NCBI RefSeq assembly: GCF_014737315.1
Contig: NZ_JPUF01000022.1
Span: 1 to 54,496, forward strand
Reading direction: 5' to 3'
DNA from: Treponema zioleckii
Lineage (GTDB): Bacteria; Spirochaetota; Spirochaetia; Treponematales; Treponemataceae
DNA: 54,496 bases
Positions 35,053-43,396 of the stretch are shown one piece after another (position 1 is the stretch's first letter; every line of letters starts with the position of its first letter). Position numbers and translations under genes: made by a program. The notes beneath the pieces were generated by a model. The model saw nothing but the letters and a program-made list of their open reading frames with translations, searched no databases and was not told the DNA's origin.

Positions 35053-35484
35053 TTTTTTCTCCTGATTAAAAGATTGCTTTACTATAGCTTTAAAGCGGCT
35101 TTTAGGGGAGTGCATAAAAGTAGACAGGTAAGGGCGGGGTGTGCAGAAAAATACACGGTAAATTCTTAAATTAATATTAATGTATGATTTTTTATACAGT
35201 TTGAAATTTTTTTCAAAAATCCTTGAAATTTCTTTTTTTTGTGTTATACAAAATAACGATTTTGTAAGTCTAAATAATATAATGTTTTATCATTTCTTTC
35301 TGAAAAAATGTTGAAAATTTTATTAAAAAAAACTCAAAAAATAAAAAGTTGGCACGTATATTGCTAATAGATATTCAGATAAAAAGTAGTATAAAAAAAA
35401 ATAAAGGTTTTTGGTCATTTCCAAGAAGTTTAATTTCTGAAAAATGACTTAAAAATCAGCATTGCTTATTTGGAGACTATAAAA
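35053..35484 (+). promoter_or_regulatory. Long AT-rich leader region with a sigma-54-type promoter
   Basis: This gene-free region feeds the sigma-factor gene. TTGGCACGTATATTGCTA at 35349-35366 has the invariant GG (35351-35352) and GC (35363-35364) separated by exactly 10 bp, and closely matches the sigma-54 consensus. Transcription would start near 35376. In the leader GTCATTT (35414-35420) pairs with AAATGAC (35442-35448). Upstream are several AT-rich inverted repeats such as TTGAAATTTTTTTCAA, possible activator sites. Confidence 0.65.
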
Positions 35485-36285
35485 ATGGATTTGTACGAAA
35501 ACTACTTGAAGGAAATTAGAGGGTATTCGCTTTTGACTCAGGCTCAGGAATCTGAACTTGCCGAACAAATTCAGCACGGAAATCAGATGGCATTGGATCG
35601 GCTTATAAAAGCCAATTTGCGTCTGGTGGTTAGTGTGGCAAAAAAATTCACCATGTCTTATAAGTTTTCTGTAATGGATTTGATTCAGGAAGGAAATCTT
35701 GGATTGATGGCTGCCGCACAGAAATTTTCAGCTTCATTTAATACAAAATTTTCTACCTATGCGTACACTTGGATTTTTCAGTATATGCTTCGGTTCGTTC
35801 ACAACAAAACATCGATAATCGAACTTCCGCACCGAAAAGAAGAAATATTACGCACCGCCAAAAACGGAAAGGTTACTTTTATGCAAAAATATGGTTTTGA
35901 GCCGTCTGTTGAGGAACTTGCCGAATATCTTGGCGTTAACGAGTTTGAGCTTCGGGACGTGCTTTCGTATTCGTATTCGTTCACTTCGATTGATGTTGAG
36001 TGTTCCGATGACAACGGAGAAACCTTCGGCGACCTTTTGCCGGACATGAGATACAATCCAGAATCAAATTATTTGATTGATGAGGAGAAAAAATCTGTTG
36101 AAACGATGCTCGGCTCGCTTCCTGAAAAAGAGCGTATCGTAATCAACGAAAGGTTCAATTTTGATTGCAATCAGCATGTGCCGACTTTGCGAGAATTGAG
36201 TTCTTCTCTTGGCGTTTCGGCTGAAACCGTTCGCCAAATGGAATTAAGGGCATTAAAGCGACTTCGAAAATCTTTCGTCGCATAG
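35485..36285 (+). CDS. RNA polymerase sigma-70-family alternative sigma factor
   Basis: A 266-residue sigma factor. Region 1.2 and 2 begin DLYENYLKEIRGYSLLTQAQ, and the core reads LIKANLRLVVSVAKKF, DLIQEGNLGLMAAAQKF and STYAYTWIFQYMLRF. Region 3 (VEELAEYLGVNEFELRDVL) and a region 4 helix-turn-helix (LRELSSSLGVSAETVRQMEL, RALKRLRKSF) follow. It lacks the long region 1.1 and non-conserved insert of primary RpoD, so it is a group 2/3 factor similar in layout to RpoS or RpoH. GGAG at 35472-35475 supports ATG 35485; the TTG at 35470 is rejected. A sigma-54 promoter upstream suggests control by RpoN and an enhancer-binding activator. Its regulon is unknown. Confidence 0.9.
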   Translation: MDLYENYLKEIRGYSLLTQAQESELAEQIQHGNQMALDRLIKANLRLVVSVAKKFTMSYKFSVMDLIQEGNLGLMAAAQKFSASFNTKFSTYAYTWIFQYMLRFVHNKTSIIELPHRKEEILRTAKNGKVTFMQKYGFEPSVEELAEYLGVNEFELRDVLSYSYSFTSIDVECSDDNGETFGDLLPDMRYNPESNYLIDEEKKSVETMLGSLPEKERIVINERFNFDCNQHVPTLRELSSSLGVSAETVRQMELRALKRLRKSFVA

Positions 36286-36325
36286 AAACAGAGAGAGTTT
36301 CTAAAAATATCAGCTTTTAAGTCCT

Positions 36326-36363
36326 GCGGTAACGTTAATCCCCTTGCGTTACCGCTTTTTTTT
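36326..36363 (+). terminator. Terminator of the sigma-factor gene
   Basis: GCGGTAACG (36326-36334) pairs with CGTTACCGC (36347-36355), followed by T8. Confidence 0.88.
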
Positions 36364-36384
36364 GTCGAAAATAAAAAATAGACT

Positions 36385-38071
36385 ATGGCTACTAAAAAAA
36401 TATCAGGACAAAATGAATCAAAAAAAACTCCCTCAAAATCTTCTGCAGGGACTTCTAAAAAAACTTCAAGAACCGTCGGCACAAAATCCCGCGCCACAAA
36501 AAAAAGAAAACCTAAAGCTCCTAAAATAAAACTTTCCATGAAAAAAGTCGTAATGCTTTCCGGGGCGATTTGCTTCCTTTGTATTATGAGCATTGCGATG
36601 AGCGTGATTTTTAACAATCGGGAAGAATCGGCTCGCAGTGAAGTTGTTGAAATGAACTCAGAAAAGCCGAAAGTCGGTTTTGTGGATTCAAAAAAAAGAT
36701 GATTTAAAATCGGAAAATTCAGAAATCGTGGAGCGAAAAAAAGACGAAGCGATTTTGGAATCTTTAAAAAATCAGGAACTTGAGGATTTAAGAATCGCTC
36801 AGGCTGAAATGCAAAAGGCTGAGATTCAGAAAATTGAAGAGAAAAAAAGGCAGGAACTTTTGGAGCAAGAATCAAAATGGAAAGAAGAAAATCTTGCGCT
36901 CCGAAATGAATACGAACGGCTTTTGCGTGAAAATTCGGCTCTTCAGAATGAGAACGGAAAACTTAAAAATGAGAGTTCCCGTGAGTCCGACAAATTTTCT
37001 TCTGAAAATCAAAAACTTGCGCAAGAAAATGCTCGGTTAAAAAAACAAATGAGCGAGATGCAGAACGAAATCGGTGCCGAAAGCGAAAAACTTTTGAACG
37101 ACAACGAAAGTTTAAAGCGTCAGATTGCTTCGCTAAAAAACGAGAACGGAAAATTAAAGACAGAAAGTTCCCGTGAATCTAGCAAGGTTTCTAGCGAAAA
37201 TCAAAAACTCTTGCAAGAAAACGAACGGCTCAAAAAGCAGATGGAGTCACTTAAAAATCAAAAATCGGCAGCTTCAAGCACAAAAAACGAAAATAGAGCT
37301 GAGCCTAAAAAGCAAGTTGCTTCCTTGACGCACCCAAAACAGGATGCGGCGCAGAATCAGCTTGCAAAGAGCAGGTTTGACATTCCGCCTGCAAAAAATG
37401 GGGCTACAATCGTGTTCGTGATTGACGACGCGGGGCGAAGTGCCGCTAACACTAAAAAATACACGGATTTGCCGTTCCCGATTACGATTGCAGTTCTTCC
37501 AAAATTGCCGCAGACCCGTCAGTGTGCGGACGTAATCCGAAAGTCCGGCAAGGAGATGATTCTTCATCAGCCAATGCAGTCTCAAAAGCTTAGCCTGGAT
37601 CCTGGACCGGGGGCGATACGCGGCGAAATGTCGAGTGCGGAAATCATTCAGATTTTGAACGAGAATCTTGAAGAGCTTGGAAGCGGGGTTAAAGGTCTTA
37701 ACAACCACGAAGGTTCGTTAATTACTGCTGACGAACTTAGAATCGGCACTGTTCTTGACGTTTGCCGCGAAAAGGGCATTTATTTTCTTGATTCGCGCAC
37801 TACCGCGGAAACAAAGGCTCCGAGTGCCGCTGCTGCAAGGGGAATGAGAATCTATGAGAAAGCTGGCCCGTACATTGATAACGAAATTAGTCGGGAAAAA
37901 ATGCTTGAGAGAATTTATGAAACTTTGAACTACGCAAACCGGCGCGGAAGTGCTATAGTAATCGGACACGTGGATAAGAGCGTAAATATTCTTCCGGATT
38001 TGCTAAACGAAATGTATCCGTATTTGAAAGCGGCCGGATATAAATTTGCGACTCCGAGCACGCTTCGCTAA
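36385..38071 (+). CDS. Divergent polysaccharide deacetylase-like membrane protein, frameshifted
   Basis: Two frames make one gene. Residues 1-105 (36385-36702) give a Lys/Ser/Thr-rich cytoplasmic start and a membrane segment (VVMLSGAICFLCIMSIAMSV). The second frame, without ATG or Shine-Dalgarno, continues at about 36697 with a coiled coil and, from about residue 265 of it, a divergent polysaccharide-deacetylase domain (IVFVIDDAGRSA, ITIAVLPKLPQT, MILHQPMQ, LNNHEGSLIT, FLDSRTTAETKA, IVIGHVD). Removing one A from the A8 run at 36690-36697 joins them in frame. The coiled coil holds a 64-codon repeat: ENGKLK-SSRES-SSENQKL at 36950 and 37142. It is periplasmic and membrane-anchored, and related proteins act near the envelope; the substrate is unknown. 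Intact, slipped or broken status is unresolved. Confidence 0.75.
36690..36697 (+). other. A8 run at the frameshift of the deacetylase-like gene
   Basis: Eight A follow GATTC. With seven A the upstream frame SKK continues directly into DDLKSENSEI. It is either an assembly error, a phase-variation tract or a transcriptional slippage site. Confidence 0.6.
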
Positions 38072-38085
38072 GATGAGGTGTTTTT

Positions 38086-39126
38086 ATGAAAGTTTTAGGT
38101 ATAGAAAGTTCCTGCGACGAAACGGCTTGTGCCATTGTTGAGGACGGAAAGAAAATTATAAGTAACGTTGTTGCAACGCAGATTCCTTTTCATCAGATTT
38201 TTAAGGGCGTTGTTCCGGAGATTGCAAGCCGCAAACATGCCGAGTGGATTTTGCCGGTCGTGCGGCAGGCTCTAAAAGAGGCTGATATGACTCTTGCCGA
38301 CGTTGACGCGATTGCGGCTACGAATCGGCCCGGTCTTATGGGAAGTCTTTTGGTTGGTCTTACGTTCGGAAAAACACTCGCGTGGTCGCTGAACAAACCT
38401 TTTATCGCAATAAATCACATGCTTGGTCACATGTATGCGGCTCACCTTGAGAATGATATTGAATATCCTTACCTGGGACTTCTAGTTTCTGGCGGACACT
38501 CGATTATTGCGAAAGTGAATGGTTTTGATGACCTTGAAGTTCTCGGAACGACAATTGACGATTCTGTTGGAGAGGCTTTTGATAAAGTTTCTAAATTTTA
38601 CGGATTGGGCTATCCAGGAGGCGTGGTGATTGACCGTCTGGCTCAGAACGGGGATCCAAAGTCATTCAGTTTTCCTGTTCCAAAACTTGACAAGGGCGAT
38701 GACCACCGCTACGACGTGTCTTTTAGCGGATTAAAGACTGCCGTAATTCATCAGGCCGACATGTTCCTTAAAAAAGGCTACGAGAAGACCAACGAAAATA
38801 TTTGTGCGGCATTCCAGGAAACTGCATGTAAAACGATTTTGAGCAGGCTTTTCCGTGCTGTTGAAGACACTGGGCTTACGACAGTCGTTGCGGGCGGCGG
38901 AGTTGCCGCAAATTCAAGACTTAGGGCAATGCTTGCAGAGCATAAAGAACTTAATTGTATCTTCCCGCCGTTAAAATTGTGCGGCGACAATGGAGCGATG
39001 ATTGCGGGCGTGGCTTACCATTTCTTGAAACGCGGTGACAGAAGTCCGATTGATGTAACGGCGCAGGCAAGAATTCCGCAGTTTAAACGCGGGCTTGCAA
39101 ATCTCGAAGCTTTTGGGCGCAGGTAG
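38086..39126 (+). CDS. tsaD: tRNA threonylcarbamoyltransferase
   Basis: Transfers threonylcarbamoyl from TC-AMP to A37 of ANN-decoding tRNAs, with TsaB and TsaE. The 346-residue protein has the ASKHA start GIESSCDETACAIVEDG, the metal motif HMLGHMYA (His111 and His115) and VSGGHS, GEAFDKVSKFYGLGYPGG, and AGGGVAANSRLR with the C-terminal CGDNGAMIA. GAGGTG stands before ATG, 14 nt after the deacetylase-like gene. Its last 44 bp overlap the convergent GGDEF gene. tsaB and tsaE are not in the window. Confidence 0.95.
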   Translation: MKVLGIESSCDETACAIVEDGKKIISNVVATQIPFHQIFKGVVPEIASRKHAEWILPVVRQALKEADMTLADVDAIAATNRPGLMGSLLVGLTFGKTLAWSLNKPFIAINHMLGHMYAAHLENDIEYPYLGLLVSGGHSIIAKVNGFDDLEVLGTTIDDSVGEAFDKVSKFYGLGYPGGVVIDRLAQNGDPKSFSFPVPKLDKGDDHRYDVSFSGLKTAVIHQADMFLKKGYEKTNENICAAFQETACKTILSRLFRAVEDTGLTTVVAGGGVAANSRLRAMLAEHKELNCIFPPLKLCGDNGAMIAGVAYHFLKRGDRSPIDVTAQARIPQFKRGLANLEAFGRR

Positions 39127-40156
39127 ATTTGTAGTAGCGTTCTTTGTCTTCGTACATGAGTTTGTCGGCTCTGGAAACGGCTTTTTCGATTTTGCGTTCA
39201 GTTTGTACGTCACCCGAAAGCCATACAGAGCCGATGGAAAGATTCATTTTGCAGTCTTTTTTTATTAGAGATTGGGCAATTTTTAATTCATCAACTTTTT
39301 TTAAGAATTGCTTTGCATCTTGATTTTTGCAGAAAATTACGAACTCGTCGCCGCCGATTCGGTAGATTGTTGAATTCTTGTTTTTTCCGAACACACTTTT
39401 TAGAACATTCGCAGTGTTCAAAATCAGTTCATCACCTTTTTCGTGTCCAAAGTTGTCGTTCGTGAATTTTAGTCCGTTTATGTCGGTAAAGATTATGCCT
39501 AGCTCGTTTGTGGTGGATTCAAGATTTTTTACTTCTTCAATGTATGCGTGCCTGTTCAATAGGCCTGTCAGCCTGTCGGAATAGCTCAGCTCGTAAAGTT
39601 GGTTCATGTACTTTCGCCTTCGAATGTCGTTCAGTGCAAAAGTCGCCACCGATTTTAAAAGAATTGTGGAATCCCGGTTTTGCTTAGGATTGTCCACTCC
39701 CAAAAATCCCACAAGTCCCGTTGGTTCGTAAAATGGAACTTCAAAAGTCGATTCAATTTTTAGATGCGTAAGTATTTTATACTCTTCTGTGTAGCTTGGA
39801 AGTTCATCAGCGACTGAATTTATGTGAACTTCGCCTTTTTCCTCAAAAAGTTTGAGCCAGTAGTTCATTGTTGAGATGGGAAGATTTTGCCTTTGAGATT
39901 TTCTGGTTTGTATGTTTTCATTGCACCATTCGTAGGTCGAGCTGGCAAATGTTAAATTTTCGTTGAATTCAAAAATATAGGCCCTGTCGGCGTCGTGGTA
40001 TTCTGCAACAATGCGTAATAGATTATGAATAGCTTTTTCTGTATCACTGTTTTCATACAGCATATTGATGCAGAGTAGTAGAGTGGAATTAATTTTTCTG
40101 AGGTTCGCGATTTCTTGCTCAATTGTCGGCAAGTCTTCAACCTTTGTCGTCTCCAT
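39083..40156 (-). CDS. GAF-GGDEF diguanylate cyclase
   Basis: Probably makes cyclic di-GMP. The 357-residue protein has a GAF-like sensor (about 20-190; AYIFEFNENLTF, FEVPFYEPTGLVGFLGVDN) and a GGDEF domain (about 195-345) with LTGLLNRHAY, ITDINGLKFTNDNFGHEKGDELI and an intact RIGGDEFVIFC. No EAL partner is present. ATG 40156 (METTKVED) is taken as the start; an upstream start at 40192 (MSFLKF) is possible, since neither has a strong Shine-Dalgarno site. Its stop lies inside tsaD, so the two transcripts converge and overlap by 44 bp. Confidence 0.9.
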   Translation of the reverse strand: METTKVEDLPTIEQEIANLRKINSTLLLCINMLYENSDTEKAIHNLLRIVAEYHDADRAYIFEFNENLTFASSTYEWCNENIQTRKSQRQNLPISTMNYWLKLFEEKGEVHINSVADELPSYTEEYKILTHLKIESTFEVPFYEPTGLVGFLGVDNPKQNRDSTILLKSVATFALNDIRRRKYMNQLYELSYSDRLTGLLNRHAYIEEVKNLESTTNELGIIFTDINGLKFTNDNFGHEKGDELILNTANVLKSVFGKNKNSTIYRIGGDEFVIFCKNQDAKQFLKKVDELKIAQSLIKKDCKMNLSIGSVWLSGDVQTERKIEKAVSRADKLMYEDKERYYKSTCAQKLRDLQARV

Positions 40157-40267
40157 AAAGAATATTTTAACATAGAATTTAAGAAATGACATTTTTTTCT
40201 GAACATATATTTAATTTTATGCTATAGTTTTGCTATTAAAATTCTGTCTTTAAAAATGGAGATTCGT

Positions 40268-41164
40268 ATGCGTAATCTAAAAGATTTGACTTATGGAATT
40301 GTTGGTCTTGGAATTATGGGTGGGTCGATTGCCAAGGCGATTCGTCAGAACATTTTGTGCCGAAGCGATGCTTCCGGAAAAATCCTTGCCTGCAACAGAA
40401 GCACTGCGTGTCTTATTCAGGCCCGTGCGGACGGCGTTGTTGATGAGACTTTTACGACTGAGCGCGTGCAGGAAATGCTCCCAAAATGCGATTTGCTTTA
40501 CGTATGCCTTTATCCCCATGCGACCCTCGATTTTTTGAAGGAGAACAAGCAATTTTTTAAGAGCGGCGCGATTGTTACGGACATTTCCGGCGTAAAAGGA
40601 ATTTTTGAAAAGGAACTTCCGTCGATTTTGCGTGATGACGTTGATTTTATAATCGGACATCCAATGGCGGGCGGTGAGAAAGAAGGATACGTGAATTCCA
40701 AAGCGGAATTTTTTATAAACCACAACTATATTCTTTGCGAACAGAGTTTTAACAAAAAAGAGAATCTTGATTTAATGCGTGATTTTATTGCCGAAATAGG
40801 TTTTTCAAGAATCACCGAAACTTCCTGCGACACTCACGACTACAAAATCGGTTTTACGAGCCAACTTTGCCACGTTATTGCGAGCGCGCTGGTCGAAAGC
40901 GCCCAGGACCCAGAAATTACGGCATTCGGAGGAGGTTCGTTCGAAGATTTGACGAGAATCGCGATGATTAACGCGCCTCTTTGGACAGAACTTTTTATTT
41001 CGAACAAAGAAAAACTCGTGGAGCATATCGAAAATTTTGAAAAGCAGATGGACATTTTTAAGCGTGCAATCCGCGACAAGGACAGTGAGACTCTAAAAGC
41101 GATTCTTGAGGACACGCGAGAAAAGCGATTGCAGATGGGCAGCATAAGAACTGTTCGCAAATAG
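40268..41164 (+). CDS. tyrA: Prephenate dehydrogenase
   Basis: Oxidises prephenate to 4-hydroxyphenylpyruvate in tyrosine synthesis (or arogenate; not distinguishable here). The 298-residue protein starts with an NAD-binding turn (YGIVGLGIMGGSIAKAI) and shows the family signatures VTDISGVKGIFE, IIGHPMAGGEKEGY, TETSCDTHDYKIGFTSQLCH and the late GGGSFEDLTRIA. GGAG at 40258-40261 lies 6 nt before ATG 40268, which is preferred over the ATG at 40256 that contains the site. No ACT domain is seen. A 62-nt gap separates it from apt. Confidence 0.9.
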   Translation: MRNLKDLTYGIVGLGIMGGSIAKAIRQNILCRSDASGKILACNRSTACLIQARADGVVDETFTTERVQEMLPKCDLLYVCLYPHATLDFLKENKQFFKSGAIVTDISGVKGIFEKELPSILRDDVDFIIGHPMAGGEKEGYVNSKAEFFINHNYILCEQSFNKKENLDLMRDFIAEIGFSRITETSCDTHDYKIGFTSQLCHVIASALVESAQDPEITAFGGGSFEDLTRIAMINAPLWTELFISNKEKLVEHIENFEKQMDIFKRAIRDKDSETLKAILEDTREKRLQMGSIRTVRK

Positions 41165-41226
41165 TTCGTGTTTTATTTTGCTGAACTAATGGACTGTTAT
41201 CATTCAAAATGTTAAAATGACTCGTT

Positions 41227-41760
41227 ATGAACAAAGATGAAATCTTGGACAAGGCTATTCGCCGTGTGCCTGACTTTCCGAAGCCTGGCATTTTATTTTT
41301 TGATGTTACTAGCATTTTTACAAATCCGCCGGCTTTCAAGCACTGCATTGACCGCATGGTCGAGATTTATTCAGCAAAAAAGCCTGATGCAATTGCGGCT
41401 GTTGAGTCACGCGGATTTTTGTTCGCTGCGCCGCTGGCAGAAAAACTTGGTATTCCGCTTGTTTTGATTCGTAAAAAAGGAAAGCTCCCTGGAGACGTTT
41501 ACAGCGCAAGTTATTCGCTCGAATATGGTGAGGCTACAATTGAAGCTCACAAAACCGACATTGAGAAAGGTAAAAATTACCTTGTTATTGACGACCTTAT
41601 CGCAACTGGCGGTACTCTCAATGCCAGCCGCAACCTGATTGAGCAAGGTGGCGCGCACGTAATGGAATTCTTCGGCGTAATCGGAATCCCGGAATTGAAC
41701 TACACTGACGCACTTGCCCCGATTCCTGTAACGACTTTGGTTGATTTGTCGGAAAAATAA
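41227..41760 (+). CDS. apt: Adenine phosphoribosyltransferase
   Basis: Converts adenine and PRPP to AMP in purine salvage. The 177-residue length is typical. The N terminus FPKPGILFFDVTSIF and the PRPP-binding motif LVIDDLIATGGTL, with AVESRGFLFAAPLA and KLPGDV between, are diagnostic. It has no obvious Shine-Dalgarno sequence. A strong terminator follows. Confidence 0.94.
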   Translation: MNKDEILDKAIRRVPDFPKPGILFFDVTSIFTNPPAFKHCIDRMVEIYSAKKPDAIAAVESRGFLFAAPLAEKLGIPLVLIRKKGKLPGDVYSASYSLEYGEATIEAHKTDIEKGKNYLVIDDLIATGGTLNASRNLIEQGGAHVMEFFGVIGIPELNYTDALAPIPVTTLVDLSEK

Positions 41761-41794
41761 TTTGGCATGCCGAACTGAAAATTGCTTTTGCAAA

Positions 41795-41822
41795 ACCGGA
41801 GCTTTTTGCTCCGGTTTTTTTT
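41795..41822 (+). terminator. Terminator of apt
   Basis: ACCGGAGC (41795-41802) pairs with GCTCCGGT (41808-41815), followed by T8. Confidence 0.9.
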
Positions 41823-41829
41823 GCGCTCC

Positions 41830-42020
41830 CGCATTTTTAAGATAAGCCCATTAAAAACTAAAAAACATTTTGCGTCATGTTGAATTTATTTCAGCATCTT
41901 GCTCATCGAATTTGCATTGAAGCTTGTAGGTGTAAAAATTGTCTGCCGTAACGTAAAAACGGTACGGCATCTTTGTTAGCAAATAAATAGTAGATTCTGA
42001 GACAAGCTCAGAATGACAGT
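41830..42020. repeat. Intergenic palindrome cluster
   Basis: No gene. Three short inverted repeats lie in order: ATGTTGAA/TTCAGCAT (41877-41897), of the GTCATTC family; TGCCGTA/TACGGCA (41944-41969); and ATTCTGAG/CTCAGAAT (41994-42014), also of that family. Confidence 0.5.
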
Positions 42021-42024
42021 TTGC

Positions 42025-42513
42025 TTAATCTAATCGAAGAATAACTGTATCAATTTTTGAGTCCATTATTTGTTGAATTGTTTTAGGAGTATTTAAACCT
42101 GTGCTAAAATCTCGTTCAAAACGTAAAGTGAATTTTTCGCCGATTGGAAGATTTTTTAATGCCTCAAAGTCGTTTGTTTTTGAAGACAGAGATAGCGTGC
42201 TAGACAATTCAAACGGTATTTGGAATTGGTCTTCGTCATAAAAGTTTATTGTTCCGCGCAGGTAGTTAAAATTTGCTTTTTTTATAAAATCAATTGTCAT
42301 TACGAGTTGAAGTTCTTTTGACCGTAATGTGTAATTTCCTGCTACAAGTTCAACTGCATTTGCCTTGTCACCAATCACTTTTATTTGTGAACTGTTTATC
42401 GTTTGCTTCTGCACTGTTTGCAATGGAGCTTTTGCATCTAAAGGACTTCCGCTTTGTGCGAAAATTGCTGATGCCATAAAAATAAGGAAAATTGCAATAA
42501 AAAATCTTTTCAT
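42025..42513 (-). CDS. Small exported protein of unknown function
   Basis: A 162-residue protein with a clear signal peptide (FFIAIFLIFMASAIFAQS). The mature part has alternating short strands (KVIGDKANAVELVAGNYTLR, FNYLRGTINFYDEDQFQIPF) and ends in TVILRLD. It has no recognised domain. It is likely periplasmic. It shares the orientation of the barrel-like gene at 42620, with about 100 bp between them. Confidence 0.7.
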   Translation of the reverse strand: MKRFFIAIFLIFMASAIFAQSGSPLDAKAPLQTVQKQTINSSQIKVIGDKANAVELVAGNYTLRSKELQLVMTIDFIKKANFNYLRGTINFYDEDQFQIPFELSSTLSLSSKTNDFEALKNLPIGEKFTLRFERDFSTGLNTPKTIQQIMDSKIDTVILRLD

Positions 42514-42619
42514 AAAATCCTCCGATAATGACTGTGCTTAACTGATTTGCCTTGATTATAACACGAATGGCGAATGATGACATTCTGAAAAAAAAGTTCA
42601 AATTGTAAGGAAGTTTTTT

Positions 42620-43279
42620 TTATTCCTGAAAATAGCTTTTTATTGCACGGTAAATGTTTCCAAAGTTAAAATTCACTGTCAAACCGAAGAAAAAGCCTTG
42701 GTCAACAAGGTGTTCGCAGTCTTTGGGTAAATCTACTGAGTACAAAAGTTTTTTATAACCCGTAAATGCTTCTAAACCGATGTACTTGTTCAGCGGCTGC
42801 TTCCATCCTGCCTGGGCTTGCAGAAATATCGCAGTTTTTTTGCTGTTTTCTTCACTAAAATCATCTCCTGTAAGCTGAATAAATTCCGTGGAACTTCCTC
42901 CGCCAAAATAAAAATATTTGTTCAGCCCAAGTCCAAAAGGGTAGCAATAAAGATTCATGCTGACTGTTTCCGTTGTATAAACGGCATCTCCAGATTCCGA
43001 GAAAAGCGCAGAATGGCTAAAACCTCCGTTAATCGAAAAAAATCTGGTAAACAAATATTCACCTTTTATTCCAAACCCAAAACCGTTGTGTTTTATTGCA
43101 TCGCTCATAACGCCAAAATCAAAGGAAATATCTGTGTTCTTTATTTCTGGTTCGGCAGTTTTTTCAGAATAAAAATTTTCCATCTCCTGACTGTTAGAAT
43201 CTGAATCTGAAAGCGAAAAAATAGGTTGTAGTTGCAAAATTAATGGAGTAAATAAAAAAAGTGATTTAAAAAAAGTCAT
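42620..43279 (-). CDS. Predicted outer-membrane beta-barrel protein
   Basis: A 219-residue exported protein: signal (SLFLFTPLILQLQPIFSLSD), a short polar start, then about eight amphipathic strands such as HNGFGFGIKGEYLFTRFFSI, SMNLYCYPFGLGLNKYFYFG and GFFFGLTVNFNFG. The arrangement fits a small outer-membrane barrel. No close family is recognised, and the C-terminal residues are not the usual aromatic end. Confidence 0.65.
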   Translation of the reverse strand: MTFFKSLFLFTPLILQLQPIFSLSDSDSNSQEMENFYSEKTAEPEIKNTDISFDFGVMSDAIKHNGFGFGIKGEYLFTRFFSINGGFSHSALFSESGDAVYTTETVSMNLYCYPFGLGLNKYFYFGGGSSTEFIQLTGDDFSEENSKKTAIFLQAQAGWKQPLNKYIGLEAFTGYKKLLYSVDLPKDCEHLVDQGFFFGLTVNFNFGNIYRAIKSYFQE

Positions 43280-43294
43280 TTGAAAAAAAATACA

Positions 43295-43340
43295 GGCACG
43301 GCAAAACCAACTTAAAAACTGAAAGCCGATTTCCCGTGCC
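43295..43340 (-). terminator. Likely terminator of the aldolase gene
   Basis: GGCACGG (43295-43301) pairs with CCGTGCC (43334-43340) across a 32-nt loop; on the minus strand the stem is followed by TGT and T8. Confidence 0.5.
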
Positions 43341-43396
43341 CATAATTATGCATTACGAATTATTTATTGAGTCGTGGAGCTTAGTTCCGCGAGCGC

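Noticed and set aside
36680-38071. Deacetylase-like ORF as a gene starting at TTG 36680
   Set aside because: No Shine-Dalgarno; its first residues continue the upstream anchor frame after one A is removed.
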